NCBI RefSeq assembly: GCF_003589595.1
Contig: NW_020653397.1
Coordinates: forward strand, 1,721,092-1,785,091
Origin: Hyposmocoma kahamanoa
Lineage: Eukaryota; Arthropoda; Insecta; Lepidoptera; Cosmopterigidae
DNA: 64,000 nucleotides
Direction of reading: 5' to 3'
The position numbers were made by a program, and so were the translations under genes. Every line of letters begins with the position of its first letter. The first letter of the stretch is position 1. Shown one piece after another: positions 21,540 through 31,409 of the stretch. The notes under the pieces are model-generated. The model did not search any database. It worked only from the letters and a program-made list of their open reading frames with translations, and was not told where the DNA came from.

Positions 21540-21965
21540 TATTAAACTGTTTTGTTATAATTATTAATACAAAGATCGAACACTCAGAAAAAACACTCAG
21601 AAAAAATTCCTTCGATCCGGTCGGATTCGAACCGACGTCTAACTGGGTGATAAATCTTCCATAGATTTCTCATAGATGGCGCTACGACTAAAAAGTCGTT
21701 GAAAGACCAAGTACAAAGACACGACGCAAGCACATAGAAAAATTCGTGAGGTCCGTTGGTTCGTTCCGTGGCTTAGTTGGTATAGCGTCTTGCACGGTAT
21801 GCAAGAAGACGTCGTCGGTTCGAATCCGACCGGATTGAAGGAATTTTTTCTGAGTGTTTTTTCTGAGTGTTCGATCTTTGTATTAATAATTATAACAAAC
21901 TAGTGGAGTAATTTCACAAAAAATAATTGAATATCAATTCAATAAAAATTTAATTAATATTACGT
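21540..21965. mobile_element. Fam-B element, opposite orientation
   Basis: The left arm has only the B-box end of the tRNA-like module (TCGGATTCGAACCGACGTCT). The core then reads TCATAGATGGCGCTACGACT, the reverse complement of the 19074 copy. The right arm carries a complete plus-strand module (CCGTGGCTTAGTTGGTATAG, CTTGCACGGTATGCAAG, GGTTCGAATCCGACCGGATT) and ends ATAACAAACTAGTGGAGTAA, TGAATATCAATTCA. A duplicated CACTCAGAAAAAA unit is present at each end. Confidence 0.8.
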
Positions 21966-21969
21966 GTGG

Positions 21970-22294
21970 TGATAGTGTGGTTTAGAAAACATTTGCCATT
22001 GTTGTTGATTACATTCCCAGAGCTGGTACAGGAGATTTGGGGATTATAAGCAAGACAATGATCATTTCTTGAGTCCAAGGTTCATAAAACTACTCGATGT
22101 GGGACGTAAGGGTTAGTGCAGTAAGGCGGTGGACTTTCTGCTATTTCATAATATCAAGTGACGGGACTAACAAATCTTGCGCCTGTCGGTAAGCGACACG
22201 CCTGTCCTTAACAGATCGCAAAGATCTTAGGTGCACTGCCACTGCACCCGTCACCCTAAGACATACGTTGACAAGTCCCATGTGCCTGTAATTT
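21970..22294 (+). repeat. Fam-K arm plus Fam-A 5' half, interrupted
   Basis: Fam-K (GTTTAGAAAACATTTGCCAT, AGAGCTGGTACAGG, CATAAAACTACTCGAT) passes into Fam-A at about 22141 (ATATCAAGTGACGGGACTAA, CGGTAAGCGACACGCCTGTC). Fam-A stops at TGTGCCTGTAATTT where another element is inserted, and resumes at 22682. Confidence 0.75.
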
Positions 22295-22681
22295 ATATTA
22301 AAATAAAATAAGTTATATTACACATATAAACACCCCAACGCGCGCGCACACACACACACACAAACACGTACACGCACACAAACACACGCACAGAGATTTT
22401 TCTGTTTTTTTCTGTTTTTTCTATTTGTTTTATTTTCTAATTAGCTATCAATTTTATTTTATTCTTTGATTTTCATTATTTTTGTTAAATTTTATTAGTG
22501 TTACTTTTCTGGTAAACTTGTCAAAAGGGTGTGAGCCTGGTGATCTGTAACACAGGTCCCCAACCTAGTACAGACTCCAGCTCTCACTAAGGTGCTTCAT
22601 ATTTAACATGAAATGTAACAAATCTGCATTTTGTAAACCTTTTTGAGAGAAATAAAGCATTTTGTATTGTATTGTATTGTA
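22295..22681 (+). mobile_element. Retroposon inserted in Fam-A, TSD TAATTT
   Basis: The 387 bp insert splits Fam-A between CCTGTAATTT and TAATTTCACCAGC; TAATTT is duplicated (22289-22294, 22682-22687). The insert holds a CA-rich microsatellite (22338-22393), TTTTGTAAACCTTTTTGAGA, AATAAAGCATT and a (TTGTA)n tail. The polyA signal plus short tandem tail is usual for LINE 3' ends. It is 5'-truncated and has no ORF. Confidence 0.75.
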
Positions 22682-22731
22682 TAATTTCACCAGCACCATT
22701 ACCCTCCCAAACCGGAACGCAGTTATGCTTA
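22682..22731 (+). repeat. Fam-A, continuation 3' of the insertion
   Basis: TAATTTCACCAGCACCATTA and CCCAAACCGGAACGCAGTTA complete the copy that was interrupted at 22294. The GGCGGCAG end is lost. Confidence 0.75.
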
Positions 22732-22741
22732 TATATAATTA

Positions 22742-23045
22742 TCCTTAAATGAAACTATTTTTAATCGACTTCAAAAAGGAGAAGGTTCTCATTTCAACTG
22801 TTTTTCATGTATGTTACGAGATACCTAGGGCATTAGAGAACCGATTTTGATGATTCTTCTTTGTTGGAAAGAGGTTATTTCAGCATTGATCCTATTCAAG
22901 TTTGAAGAAAATATTCCACCTCTAAGGGTGGAAAACTAGGGGATGAATCCGGTTTCGCGCACTTTCCGGTAATCGATTGCAATAAAACTTGGCAAATAGA
23001 TGTAATTACACGAACTTTTCAAGTGGGCTTTTTAATAAGAAAGTT
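22742..23045 (+). repeat. Fam-J repeat
   Basis: TTTTAATCGACTTCAAAAAG, GAGAAGGTTCTCATTTCAAC, CGATTTTGATGATTCTTCTT, GTTGGAAAGAGGTTATTTCA, GAAGAAAATATTCCACCTCT, AAGGGTGGAAAACTAGGGGA and GGTTTCGCGCACTTTCCGGT. It lies 10 bp after a Fam-A copy. Confidence 0.65.
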
Positions 23046-23479
23046 ACAATTATTTCGTATCAAAATCGCGTCTCCTCAACTGAGTAGAATAAATACATAA
23101 ATTAATACATACATACTACTAAATACACTCATCTTTGAATACTTTTTTTATTAAGTAGGGTATATAAAATGCGTTTGTTACCGAATCTGAACCGAAACAA
23201 CCCTTTCTGGAACTTATCTCGACGCATTACGGTCGTTTAATGGAGATATGTACAGAAACAACCCGGCTTCATTAAAATGGCAACCACGACTGATAAAAAT
23301 CGCATATATTAAGTTAACAGTGTCTCAGATAGTCATTTTCATTAAACTGCCTTCGGGATATAGGATATATTGTATTTGCTTTACTTTTTTGTTATTGTAG
23401 AAAATACGGAACTAGGTTTGAGGCAGTTTTGATAGCGTTAGTAACAGGAACCTGTAGAGAGAACTGCTTATCACGACGT

Positions 23480-23615
23480 GGAGGACGGTGACCCAACGGT
23501 TCGCATTGTTGATGCTAGATGAAGAGGTCACGGGTTCGATTCCCGGTAGGACCTATTTGGGCAATGAACTTTTGTAAATTGGTTCCGGTCTGGGTGTTCC
23601 AGATAGTGGCCTAGA
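23480..23615 (+). mobile_element. SINE-E copy with tRNA-like head
   Basis: A box GACGGTGACCCAACGG and B box CGGGTTCGATTCCCGGTAGG form a tRNA-like head. It is followed by AACTTTTGTAAATTGGTTCC, GGTCTGGGTGTTCCAGATAG and TGGCCTAGAGTGATTG. The body recurs at 52520-52600. Confidence 0.65.
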
Positions 23616-23819
23616 GTGATTGAAGTTGCTCTGATTTCTTTTATCGATACCTCCAATGAACGCTGCCAACTCTTTTTTTTTTCATTATTTTTTTTCTCAA
23701 AATGTGTTTTTTTTCATTTTTTCCCACATAATTCGGGGCGCATAATGTTAGTAAATAAATATGGCTGCTTACAAATAAAAATAATAACAGAAAATGACTG
23801 TTGTAGGAGGTATCGTTAT

Positions 23820-23962
23820 GATAACAAATGACGTGACGATAGTGCCAAGCGACACGCCTGTCCATAACAGTTGCAGTGCTTTAGATTGCAAAGATCTGCG
23901 GGGCACTGCTACTGCGCCCATCATCCTGAGACATACGTTAACAAGTTCCAGGTGCTTTTCAA
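23820..23962 (+). repeat. Fam-A fragment, middle part
   Basis: AAGCGACACGCCTGTCCATA, ACAGTTGCAGTGC, GATTGCAAAGATCTGCGGGG, CACTGCTACTGCGCCC and CCTGAGACATACGTTAACAA. Both ends are lost. Confidence 0.7.
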
Positions 23963-24827
23963 AATATGCCTCTCGAGAACCGGATGTAATCAAGTGACAT
24001 AGGTCTGTGACAACCCTGTACACTGGCTGATCTGGGGTCAGAACCTGAACGTAGAAGATTCCTGTGCACGCACAGGTTATAGTGCCCGTCTCGTATACCT
24101 TAATGGTCGGTAGGGAGTGTCACTATAATCAAAACTAATGAAGAAAGATATGGGGCTGTCACAAGCAGATTCCTATAAGAGGAATGTATAAGAAACTCGT
24201 GGAGTAGCTCTTTGTAAATACAATATTTCAATATTTTCAAATATCATAGATCGAGATAACCTGAAAGAGCTAATCGGGTCTCGTAATCGGTTTTTGTTGT
24301 TATCCAACCACGCAGAAGCTGTCTGAAATAACCTTTAGTACAAAATTGTTGCTAGTTATGATAGTAAAGAGAGGAATAATAACATCAAATCTTACAATAG
24401 TTATCACCGTATATTTTGACTGGTGCATACTTTACACCCCATCCCGTAGCCCCTACCGTCCCCCGTGAGGGGTTAAATAGTGATGGACTGCATTGATTCG
24501 ATTTTAAATTCAGCGCGTCATTAAAATGCAAATAAGGGATTTGCCATTTGTCGCATTAGATTTATTAACTAACGACGACGAAGTGTGTTGACTGGTTCGA
24601 TTAAAATATTTTAAAGCTTATTTCGTAAACTTTGAGTTTTCGATTGAAAACTTAGTTTTGACAGTAAAAACGTTTTTCCTAAAACTCTACTCTCTCGGAA
24701 CTAGTAAGATATGTAGCGAGGTGACACCTGTTGTGCATTATACTATGTTGTGATTATTGTTCTATGCTGCCATTGTAATTTTTAACATGTAATATATTTT
24801 TTTACGATAACGCCATTAAACAAAAAT

Positions 24828-25227
24828 NNNNNNNNNNNNNNNNNNNNNNNNNNNNNNNNNNNNNNNNNNNNNNNNNNNNNNNNNNNNNNNNNNNNNNNNN
24901 NNNNNNNNNNNNNNNNNNNNNNNNNNNNNNNNNNNNNNNNNNNNNNNNNNNNNNNNNNNNNNNNNNNNNNNNNNNNNNNNNNNNNNNNNNNNNNNNNNNN
25001 NNNNNNNNNNNNNNNNNNNNNNNNNNNNNNNNNNNNNNNNNNNNNNNNNNNNNNNNNNNNNNNNNNNNNNNNNNNNNNNNNNNNNNNNNNNNNNNNNNNN
25101 NNNNNNNNNNNNNNNNNNNNNNNNNNNNNNNNNNNNNNNNNNNNNNNNNNNNNNNNNNNNNNNNNNNNNNNNNNNNNNNNNNNNNNNNNNNNNNNNNNNN
25201 NNNNNNNNNNNNNNNNNNNNNNNNNNN
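24828..25227. other. Assembly gap, 400 N
   Basis: Exactly 400 N characters. Gap length may be a placeholder. Confidence 0.99.
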
Positions 25228-26335
25228 GTAACGTTATACCTGCCCGTTGTGGCGATTAATCAGTTGTTTGCTTTGTTCTTTTGTTTTTAATCAAACAATG
25301 AGGAAAACAAATTGTTTAAAACAATTTTCTTTCATTGTGATTTGTGAAAGGGCTAGTGCTAAAGAAAAACAATCATCCACATAAGTTACGTTTAATTTTT
25401 GTACAAATAGTAAAATGTTCAATTGCATTTTTTTTTAAATATGTGTATACGAATGAAGGGACCCACGATAGCCTTTCCAAAAACAATCTTATTTCAATGT
25501 AAGCATAAAGTAAGCTTATTGTAATATTTACTCATTTTCGTACCATGACAAACCTATCCACCAAGTAATGTATTATTGCTAAAGTGACTGAAACAACGAA
25601 TGATTTCCCAATATTGTCTATTCCTTACTAAAAGTAGGAAAGAAATAACGCTATATGAACTGCATAATGCCATCTCTTTCTTTTTTGATGTTCCGAATCG
25701 AGTTATCGTGGCATAATGTTCAAGTACTTAATATTATTTACATTCAGAGAATTTGAACTGCCAAAAAAACAAAAGTATGCTATAATGAAATCTATTAAAA
25801 TTACGTTGTTTTCAATTATTATTCCGCATTTTCACGAAGAAAAATAAATAAAACAAGCTGAGTCTTGATAGTCACTTTGTGAATTCGGAACTATCTAGTC
25901 TAATGTCAACTGTTAGTTTCGCCAAGGAGCATATAGATGACGCTGTTATAATTTTACGAAATAAACATGGCGTATTTTTATTTTACGAGAAATTATTTCC
26001 TTTGTGCTATTAAATAAAAAATAAACAAAATATTGAAGAGATATATGTAAATAAATAAGTTCAACTTAACTTTTAATCATTATACATCAATATTAAGACA
26101 ATAAAACGGAAAATAATATTGTTTCCATTGCATCCAACTATTTTAAGATTGCTAAATTTGACATAAGAACAATATTACTTTAATGTTAAAGTCACGTCAT
26201 ACTACAAACTGATTGAATGAATAGTCACAAAGCCGCTATTAAAACATCATAGTTTTAACATTACAAATAAGTAATTTAAGCGTGTTGTGGTACGAAAAGT
26301 AATATTGTTTTAAGAGGTTGTGGTAGGCTCCCTGC
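25228..26335. other. Intergenic, AT-rich
   Basis: No gene or repeat family recognised between the gap and the next Fam-A copy. Confidence 0.35.
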
Positions 26336-26340
26336 CCCCT

Positions 26341-26542
26341 GGTCGTGCGTATGGTGGTAAGCGACACGCCTACTCACAACAATTGCCCAGGCATGCAAAG
26401 ATCTGGGGCACTGTCATTGCTCCCGTCACCCTGAGACAAAGTTGACAAGTCCCATATGCCTGTAGGCCACCTTTCAAAGCCGGAATTAATGCTCATACTA
26501 CTGCTGGAGGAAATCTTTCACAAGGAACTTTACTGCTGAACT
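26341..26542 (+). repeat. Fam-A repeat, degenerate
   Basis: GTCGTGCGTATGGTGGTAAG, CGACACGCCTACTCACAACA, GCAAAGATCTGGGGCACTGT, GTTGACAAGTCCCATATGCC and TTTCACAAGGAACTTTACTG. The TTTCACCAGCA and GGCGGCAG blocks are partly lost. Confidence 0.65.
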
Positions 26543-26544
26543 AT

Positions 26545-28105
26545 ATGTACACAAAGGAGAATGTTCAAAGTCTGAAAAAGAAATTCAAGTATAATTTTCC
26601 TTTAAATTCCGTTCGACTATCAGGGATCATTTAATGCTGGTGTTAAAACAATTATTTAAAGGCGCAATCACACGCGCGATTAACACACTTATCGAGTGTC
26701 ATTTGTTCCATCGTTTAAATACTATTGTTCGCACGTTGCCAGGAGATATATTGCTTTTAGAATTTAGATAATTACGTTGAGATATGTGATATGATAGGAA
26801 TAATTCGACTGCAGTGTCACCTCAAGTGAGGCAGCCTGTAAAGCAAGGATTGTCATAATATTGTCCATCTCCAGCAACCTCAAGAAGAAGTTATTCACCA
26901 ATGAACACTAAGCAGGTACAGAGTATAAATAAGAGGATATTAAAGTCCTCGTTAATGTTTGTGTAAATAATTTGTGTTGTAGTAGTTTTTTTTTGTTTGT
27001 GTCTTGTGTTTGAATGTATTATGTTTTTATAAATATTTATTTTTTTCGCTTTGTTTCTAATGTAGTGTCGTTTGTGTCAGGTGAAAGTATTTTTATTATT
27101 TCTTTCTTAAATTATTACCACTACTTGTAAGTTTTCTTACCACATTATGATTTCTTTTATCTGGGGTAATCATAACATGAGGAAATACAAAATTATAGGA
27201 GATGCACGTAAACTGTCGTAAGTCTTTTTGTGAAAACAATATTGGCATAGTGATTTTTCTGATCTAGCGTGAGTTGTTCATCGCAATGATTAAATTTGTA
27301 ACTTTTTTAAATGCTTATTGATGGAGTCACTTCCTTTTAAGGATCATTTAATTGTATCGGAAAACAAAATCGAGATAGCAGAGTTGTATTTAATAAATAA
27401 AATGCTTTTTCATTTATGAAAGTGTAAAAAAAAGATCGGATTATTATAATTCATCTGGCGTTAAAAAACAAATTTGAAACTTTTAAAATCTATTTTTATT
27501 TAGGTATATTGAATCATAGTGCGATGTTAGCACCCACCACTATTGCATTTCTTAATATTATATCTGAAAGTTTTCTGGTAGAAATTACTACTTAGCAATA
27601 AAGGAGCCTGTTCTATATTAGCATACTCTGTTATGGTTGCGTCGTGTGCAGTGTTGTCACTGTAATTTGTATTTGTCTGTTCATTTATAAGTACAATTAC
27701 CTGCTGAAAAATGTACCTATTAACTAAGTTTAAATGTACCTAAATACACAAAGTTAGATACAATTGGTATTTGTTACATATGACCCATGTGATCACGGCG
27801 CAAAGGGCAGGGGTGTTGATGTATAAAATCTGGCCAAAACTGACATTGTAGACCGGCTTACTTAAGGAGATCCTTGACAAAAGACGCGTTGATCCTAAAC
27901 TTTAACTGTTAGAAATGCTGCCATGGTTCCTTGAGATATTGTCTTGCTTTCTGTACTACATCAATTTGTACACGCTTCATAGCTGGGCGGCGCTTTTCTC
28001 CAACGAGGGGACCATTCGTTTCGCTGTTTCTGCGCATGAGTTTGAGAGGAGGAAAAAATATCATCTATCAAAACATATGACGTGTATTTCTGGTTATGCG
28101 TAGAA
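26545..28105. other. Intergenic, no gene recognised
   Basis: AT-rich sequence. A less AT-rich part at 27780-28080 has a 62-codon ORF without any recognisable protein feature. Confidence 0.3.
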
Positions 28106-28110
28106 AAGAA

Positions 28111-28298
28111 AGCTCCTTGTGGAAGGCGTCATCCAGCGGAGCACTGCCACCTTACCTATTCCGGTTTTGAAGTGCAAGGATGCTGGTGAAAGTTACATGG
28201 GATCAGATCTTTGGGATTTAAAACTCTGAGTGGCACTGTAACTGTTATGGACAGGCGTGTCGCCCACTGGTTTATCCCGATCATTTGGTTTAATAAAA
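28111..28298 (-). repeat. Fam-A repeat
   Basis: Minus strand copy: CTCCTTGTGGAAGGCGTCAT, GCCACCTTACCTATTC, CGGTTTTGAAGTGCAAGGAT, GCTGGTGAAAGTTACATGGG, AGTGGCACTGTAACTGTTAT, GGACAGGCGTGTCGCC and CGATCATTTGG. Partial middle deletion. Confidence 0.75.
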
Positions 28299-28717
28299 AA
28301 TTAAACCAGGAGGTGTTCAGCTAATAAGGATTCAGCTAAATCAAGTAAAGAAGTCGATTAATTGTTTTTATAGAAGCCTATGTCTAGACTGATGGTGTCA
28401 GAGTCTTTCCTCCACTGGTTCTACGATACGTGTACGGAGAGGAATGTTGGCAATGGCTTCGGTGTTCTTGGCTCGGCTGCCATTCCCTTTATTTGACGCA
28501 GCAGTGCCAACGTCGGGATCTGTTTGTGATTTGTACATTATTTATTGTTGAACATCGTCGTCTGTTTGTATCACAATGCACTGTGTCATGTACGTCACAT
28601 TACTACGCACGGGTCGTTGCGTTGAGGTCATACCTAAGCGTTACTGGGGAATTTCAAAAATAAAATAGTTGCATTAATACAGCTGTATTTCCAGAAATTC
28701 CTGTTTATTGGAATGAT

Positions 28718-29041
28718 TAGGCCATCTTATTGGACGCTTTCTATGTTGAAATCACCTAGTTACTAAACGAAAAAGTAAACTTTTGGGGAGTTTCTGAAAA
28801 TAATAGTCCATGTAGTCCCACAGTTGAGCACAGTTCATCTGATAACTTCAATATAAAATTGTTAAGGGTTGTTTCTCTACAGTTGAATACAGGACTGATA
28901 ATGCAGAATAGGATAATTAAGCACCTTATTGGTTGCTTTCTATGCAACTTATTACACGTTGAAATCAATACATTAAGTACATACCTAGACGAAAAATTCA
29001 ACTTTCGGGTAATGACCATTTAAATTTCTGAAAATAATAAT
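28718..29041 (+). repeat. Diverged tandem duplication, about 200 bp units
   Basis: 28718-28800 and 28917-29041 share, in order, CATCTTATTGGACGCTTTCT versus CACCTTATTGGTTGCTTTCT, GTTGAAATCA, ACGAAAAA, AACTTT, and TTTCTGAAAATAATA. Insertions in the second unit separate the blocks. Family unknown. Confidence 0.45.
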
Positions 29042-29623
29042 AATAAAATATTTATTCTTCTTGTACCTGTATAGTGTTAGAAACAGAAAATAAACAACTT
29101 AATTTTAAAATTGAAAACGCTACATTTTCGTTAGGGCATTGATTTTAACGTAAGTGATCTCGGTTAAACTAGATCTCATTTTCAAAAAAATAATAATCCT
29201 ATATTTTTTATATTTGTTAATAAGGTGGTAATTAAATGTATTTTTTTAGAAATAGGTACCTTAACAGGGTAAAAAAATATTATTCAAAAAAATTTTCAAA
29301 ATGTACTTTAAAAAAGAAACAATTTGCAAAATGGCCGCAGTGAAAAGCGAACACGGCAAAAACCGCGGAATCGTATCGGTGCGTTCGAAATGTAAACACC
29401 GACGCCACGCCCGTTTATTTTTAATTACGACCATCCGTGGCCGTGGTACACTTCCATACAGTCTATAGGATATCAGTGTAAGGACCTGTATATACAGCAG
29501 AACGTACTTCGCCCACAATCAGTATAATATAATCAATTTATTGTAGTTTCAACGTACCTAACGTACGACATTTGATCAACTATATGAAACGAGAACACAA
29601 TTTTTTTTAACAAAAAATATCTG

Positions 29624-29731
29624 TAGGAAATGAAATTATTTTTCCGGATTGAAATCGCGTATATTTGTTTTTTCATATAAACTTATTTGTTAATCTCCTA
29701 TGTCTAACAATCGCAAAAACCTAAGAACTCG
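29624..29731. mobile_element. Fam-H insertion, inverted-block form, 12 bp TSD
   Basis: A 108 bp insertion is flanked by AAAAAATATCTG on both sides (29612-29623, 29732-29743). It starts with the inverted block (TAGGAAATGAAATTATTTTT, CCGGATTGAAATCGCGTATA, TTTGTTTTTTCA), which stops before the GGGCCC core, and ends with the direct tail CCTATGTCTAACAATCGC, AAAAACCTAAGAACTCG. The junction lies at the same family position as in 4699-4838. Confidence 0.75.
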
Positions 29732-29789
29732 AAAAAATATCTGCATATTAGAATACACAGAAAAGGGCTTTGGGGGAACGAATAACCTA

Positions 29790-30000
29790 TCCTCCGGTTA
29801 AAAAAACCGACCTCAAAAGTCATTCATCCCCTAGTTTGCCACCCTTAGAGGTGGAATATTTTCTTGAAATTTAAATGGGACCACATCTGAGGTATCTTCT
29901 TTCCAACAAAAAAAGAATCATCAAAATTGGGTCACAAACGGCGGAGTTATCGCGTAACATACATACAAAAAAAAAACATACAGACGAATTGAACCTCCAT
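29790..30000 (-). repeat. Fam-J repeat
   Basis: Minus strand copy: AAAAACCGACCTCAAAAGTC, CATCCCCTAGTTTGCCACCC, TTAGAGGTGGAATATTTTCT, CTTTCCAACAAAAAAAGAAT, CATCAAAATTGGGTCAC, GTTATCGCGTAACATACATA and a poly-A stretch. Confidence 0.65.
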
Positions 30001-30030
30001 CGAGAATCGATGCGGTCTAGGTGCGACATG

Positions 30031-30165
30031 TAGCAGCAGTGGAGCCCCTTGTGAAAGTGTTCGTCCAGTGACGTACCTACTGCCACCTTACCTATTTCTG
30101 CCACCAAGCAGTAATGCTCGCATTATTGCGTTCTGGTTTTGAAGGGTGCTGGTGAAATTATAGCC
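30031..30165 (-). repeat. Fam-A repeat, 3' half, head-to-head with next copy
   Basis: CCCCTTGTGAAAGTGTTCGT, CTGCCACCTTACCTATTTCT, GCCACCAAGCAGTAATGC, GCGTTCTGGTTTTGAAGGGT and GCTGGTGAAATTATAG. It ends where a plus-strand copy begins. Confidence 0.8.
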
Positions 30166-30416
30166 ATTTTTCTTATAACTTTAAGTGATGGCACGAACAA
30201 GTCGCGTTGCGCCTGGCGCTACGCAACACGCCTGTTCATAACAGTTGCAGTGCCACTCAGAGCTTTAAATCGCAAAGATCTGAGGGGCACTGCCGCTGCG
30301 CACGTCACCCTGAGACATAAGTTGTCAAATCCCATGTGTCTGTAATTTCACCAGCACCCTTTCTCTCCAAAACCGGAACACAGTAATGTTGACATTATTG
30401 CTTGGCGGTCATAACA
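30166..30416 (+). repeat. Fam-A repeat, nearly full
   Basis: CTTATAACTTTAAGTGATGG, CACGAACAAGTCGCGTTGCG, CAGTGCCACTCAGAGCTTTA, ATCGCAAAGATCTGAGGGGC, CTGAGACATAAGTTGTCAAA, AATTTCACCAGCACCCTTTC and ATTGCTTGGCGGTC. It is the best copy for the middle of the family. Confidence 0.8.
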
Positions 30417-30699
30417 ACTTATCTCTGATGGTCCGGTCACTTGACATCATAAAAAAATTAGGCAGTGAAACCATGACATTTTAATTTAGTTTTTGTCACT
30501 CAAATTATAAAGTCAAAAATATTTATGAAAGTTTTTTATACAATATTTGTAGTGACCGTGTTAATACGGTTTTAGATAAACAGCTATGTCTGATTTTATT
30601 CTAATCGTTCTTAAACCTGTATTATTGCGATATTCATGTAACCAGAATAAAAAATAACTGTTAGTTTAACGTGCAGCCTGTAGGACACACGCTGATATA

Positions 30700-30862
30700 A
30701 ATTATGCGGTCAAGGTGCTGATGGGGATGAGACGCCGCTGTAGTGCGTCCGGCATGTTCTGCGAGACGCTGGTGGATGGCTTCAAGGCTATCATGCGGGT
30801 CTAACACCATACTGCCCACGATCGCATACCAGTGGAACAGTTCTATAATAAAATGCAGGCTG
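30700..30862 (+). mobile_element. Non-LTR retrotransposon RT C-terminal fragment
   Basis: From 30709 the frame gives VKVLMGMRRRCSASGMFCET, LVDGFKAIMRV, stop, HHTAHDRIPVEQFYNKMQAE. CSASGMFxEAxxDxFxAIMRKR is a motif I know from lepidopteran jockey-type LINE ORF ends. The stop replaces what is usually Arg or Lys. Degenerate fragment, clade unresolved. Confidence 0.6.
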
Positions 30863-31072
30863 AACGCATATGCACATTAAATATAGAGGTATATTACCTC
30901 AATCTGTAACTCAACTCAACAAATATGGATTATTCTAGATCTAAAATAAATTATTATTACTATAATTTCGAAACTCAAGAAATCAGTCTCGACCAGCGAA
31001 AATGTAAAAAAACAAATCCTTGAGACTCGCTAAAGGTTACATACCTATATTCCCGGTATGAATACCCTAGTA

Positions 31073-31397
31073 CAGGGGTCGGCAACCTGCGGTTCGCGAG
31101 CCGCATGTGTCTCTTTCGATGTGAAGTTTGTGTCTCTTTAATTCCATACGCAAATATTAAATATTTTATTAACAAAACCTATAAAAATCGTGCAATGGAT
31201 GTATGAGTGAGTAGGTACCATGTCTATCTCTCAGCTACTTGTACTCACGTCTCACCCCCCAGAGTGTGTAGTTATATTGAAATTGTTTTAATTTTTTAGT
31301 TAAATAATTTAATTTGTTGTGAATAAAATACTATGTATAACTACATATTATTTGTTATTTTCTAGTTATTCCAAACCCAAAAGGTTGCCGACACCTG
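31073..31397. mobile_element. hAT-type MITE, 8 bp TSD
   Basis: The 325 bp element begins CAGGGGTCGGCAACC and ends GGTTGCCGACACCTG, terminal inverted repeats of about 15 bp with one mismatch. It is flanked by exact 8 bp duplications CCCTAGTA (31065-31072, 31398-31405), the hAT-family length. The subterminal TTCGCGAGCCGCATG is usual for non-autonomous hATs. No transposase reading frame is present. Confidence 0.93.
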
Positions 31398-31409
31398 CCC
31401 TAGTACATA

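Noticed and set aside
21770..21840. Possible functional tRNA gene in Fam-B
   Set aside because: The acceptor stem is degenerate, the anticodon arm has extra complementarity and the position before the anticodon is not T.
22338..22393. CA-rich microsatellite as an independent feature
   Set aside because: It lies inside the retroposon insertion and is described there.
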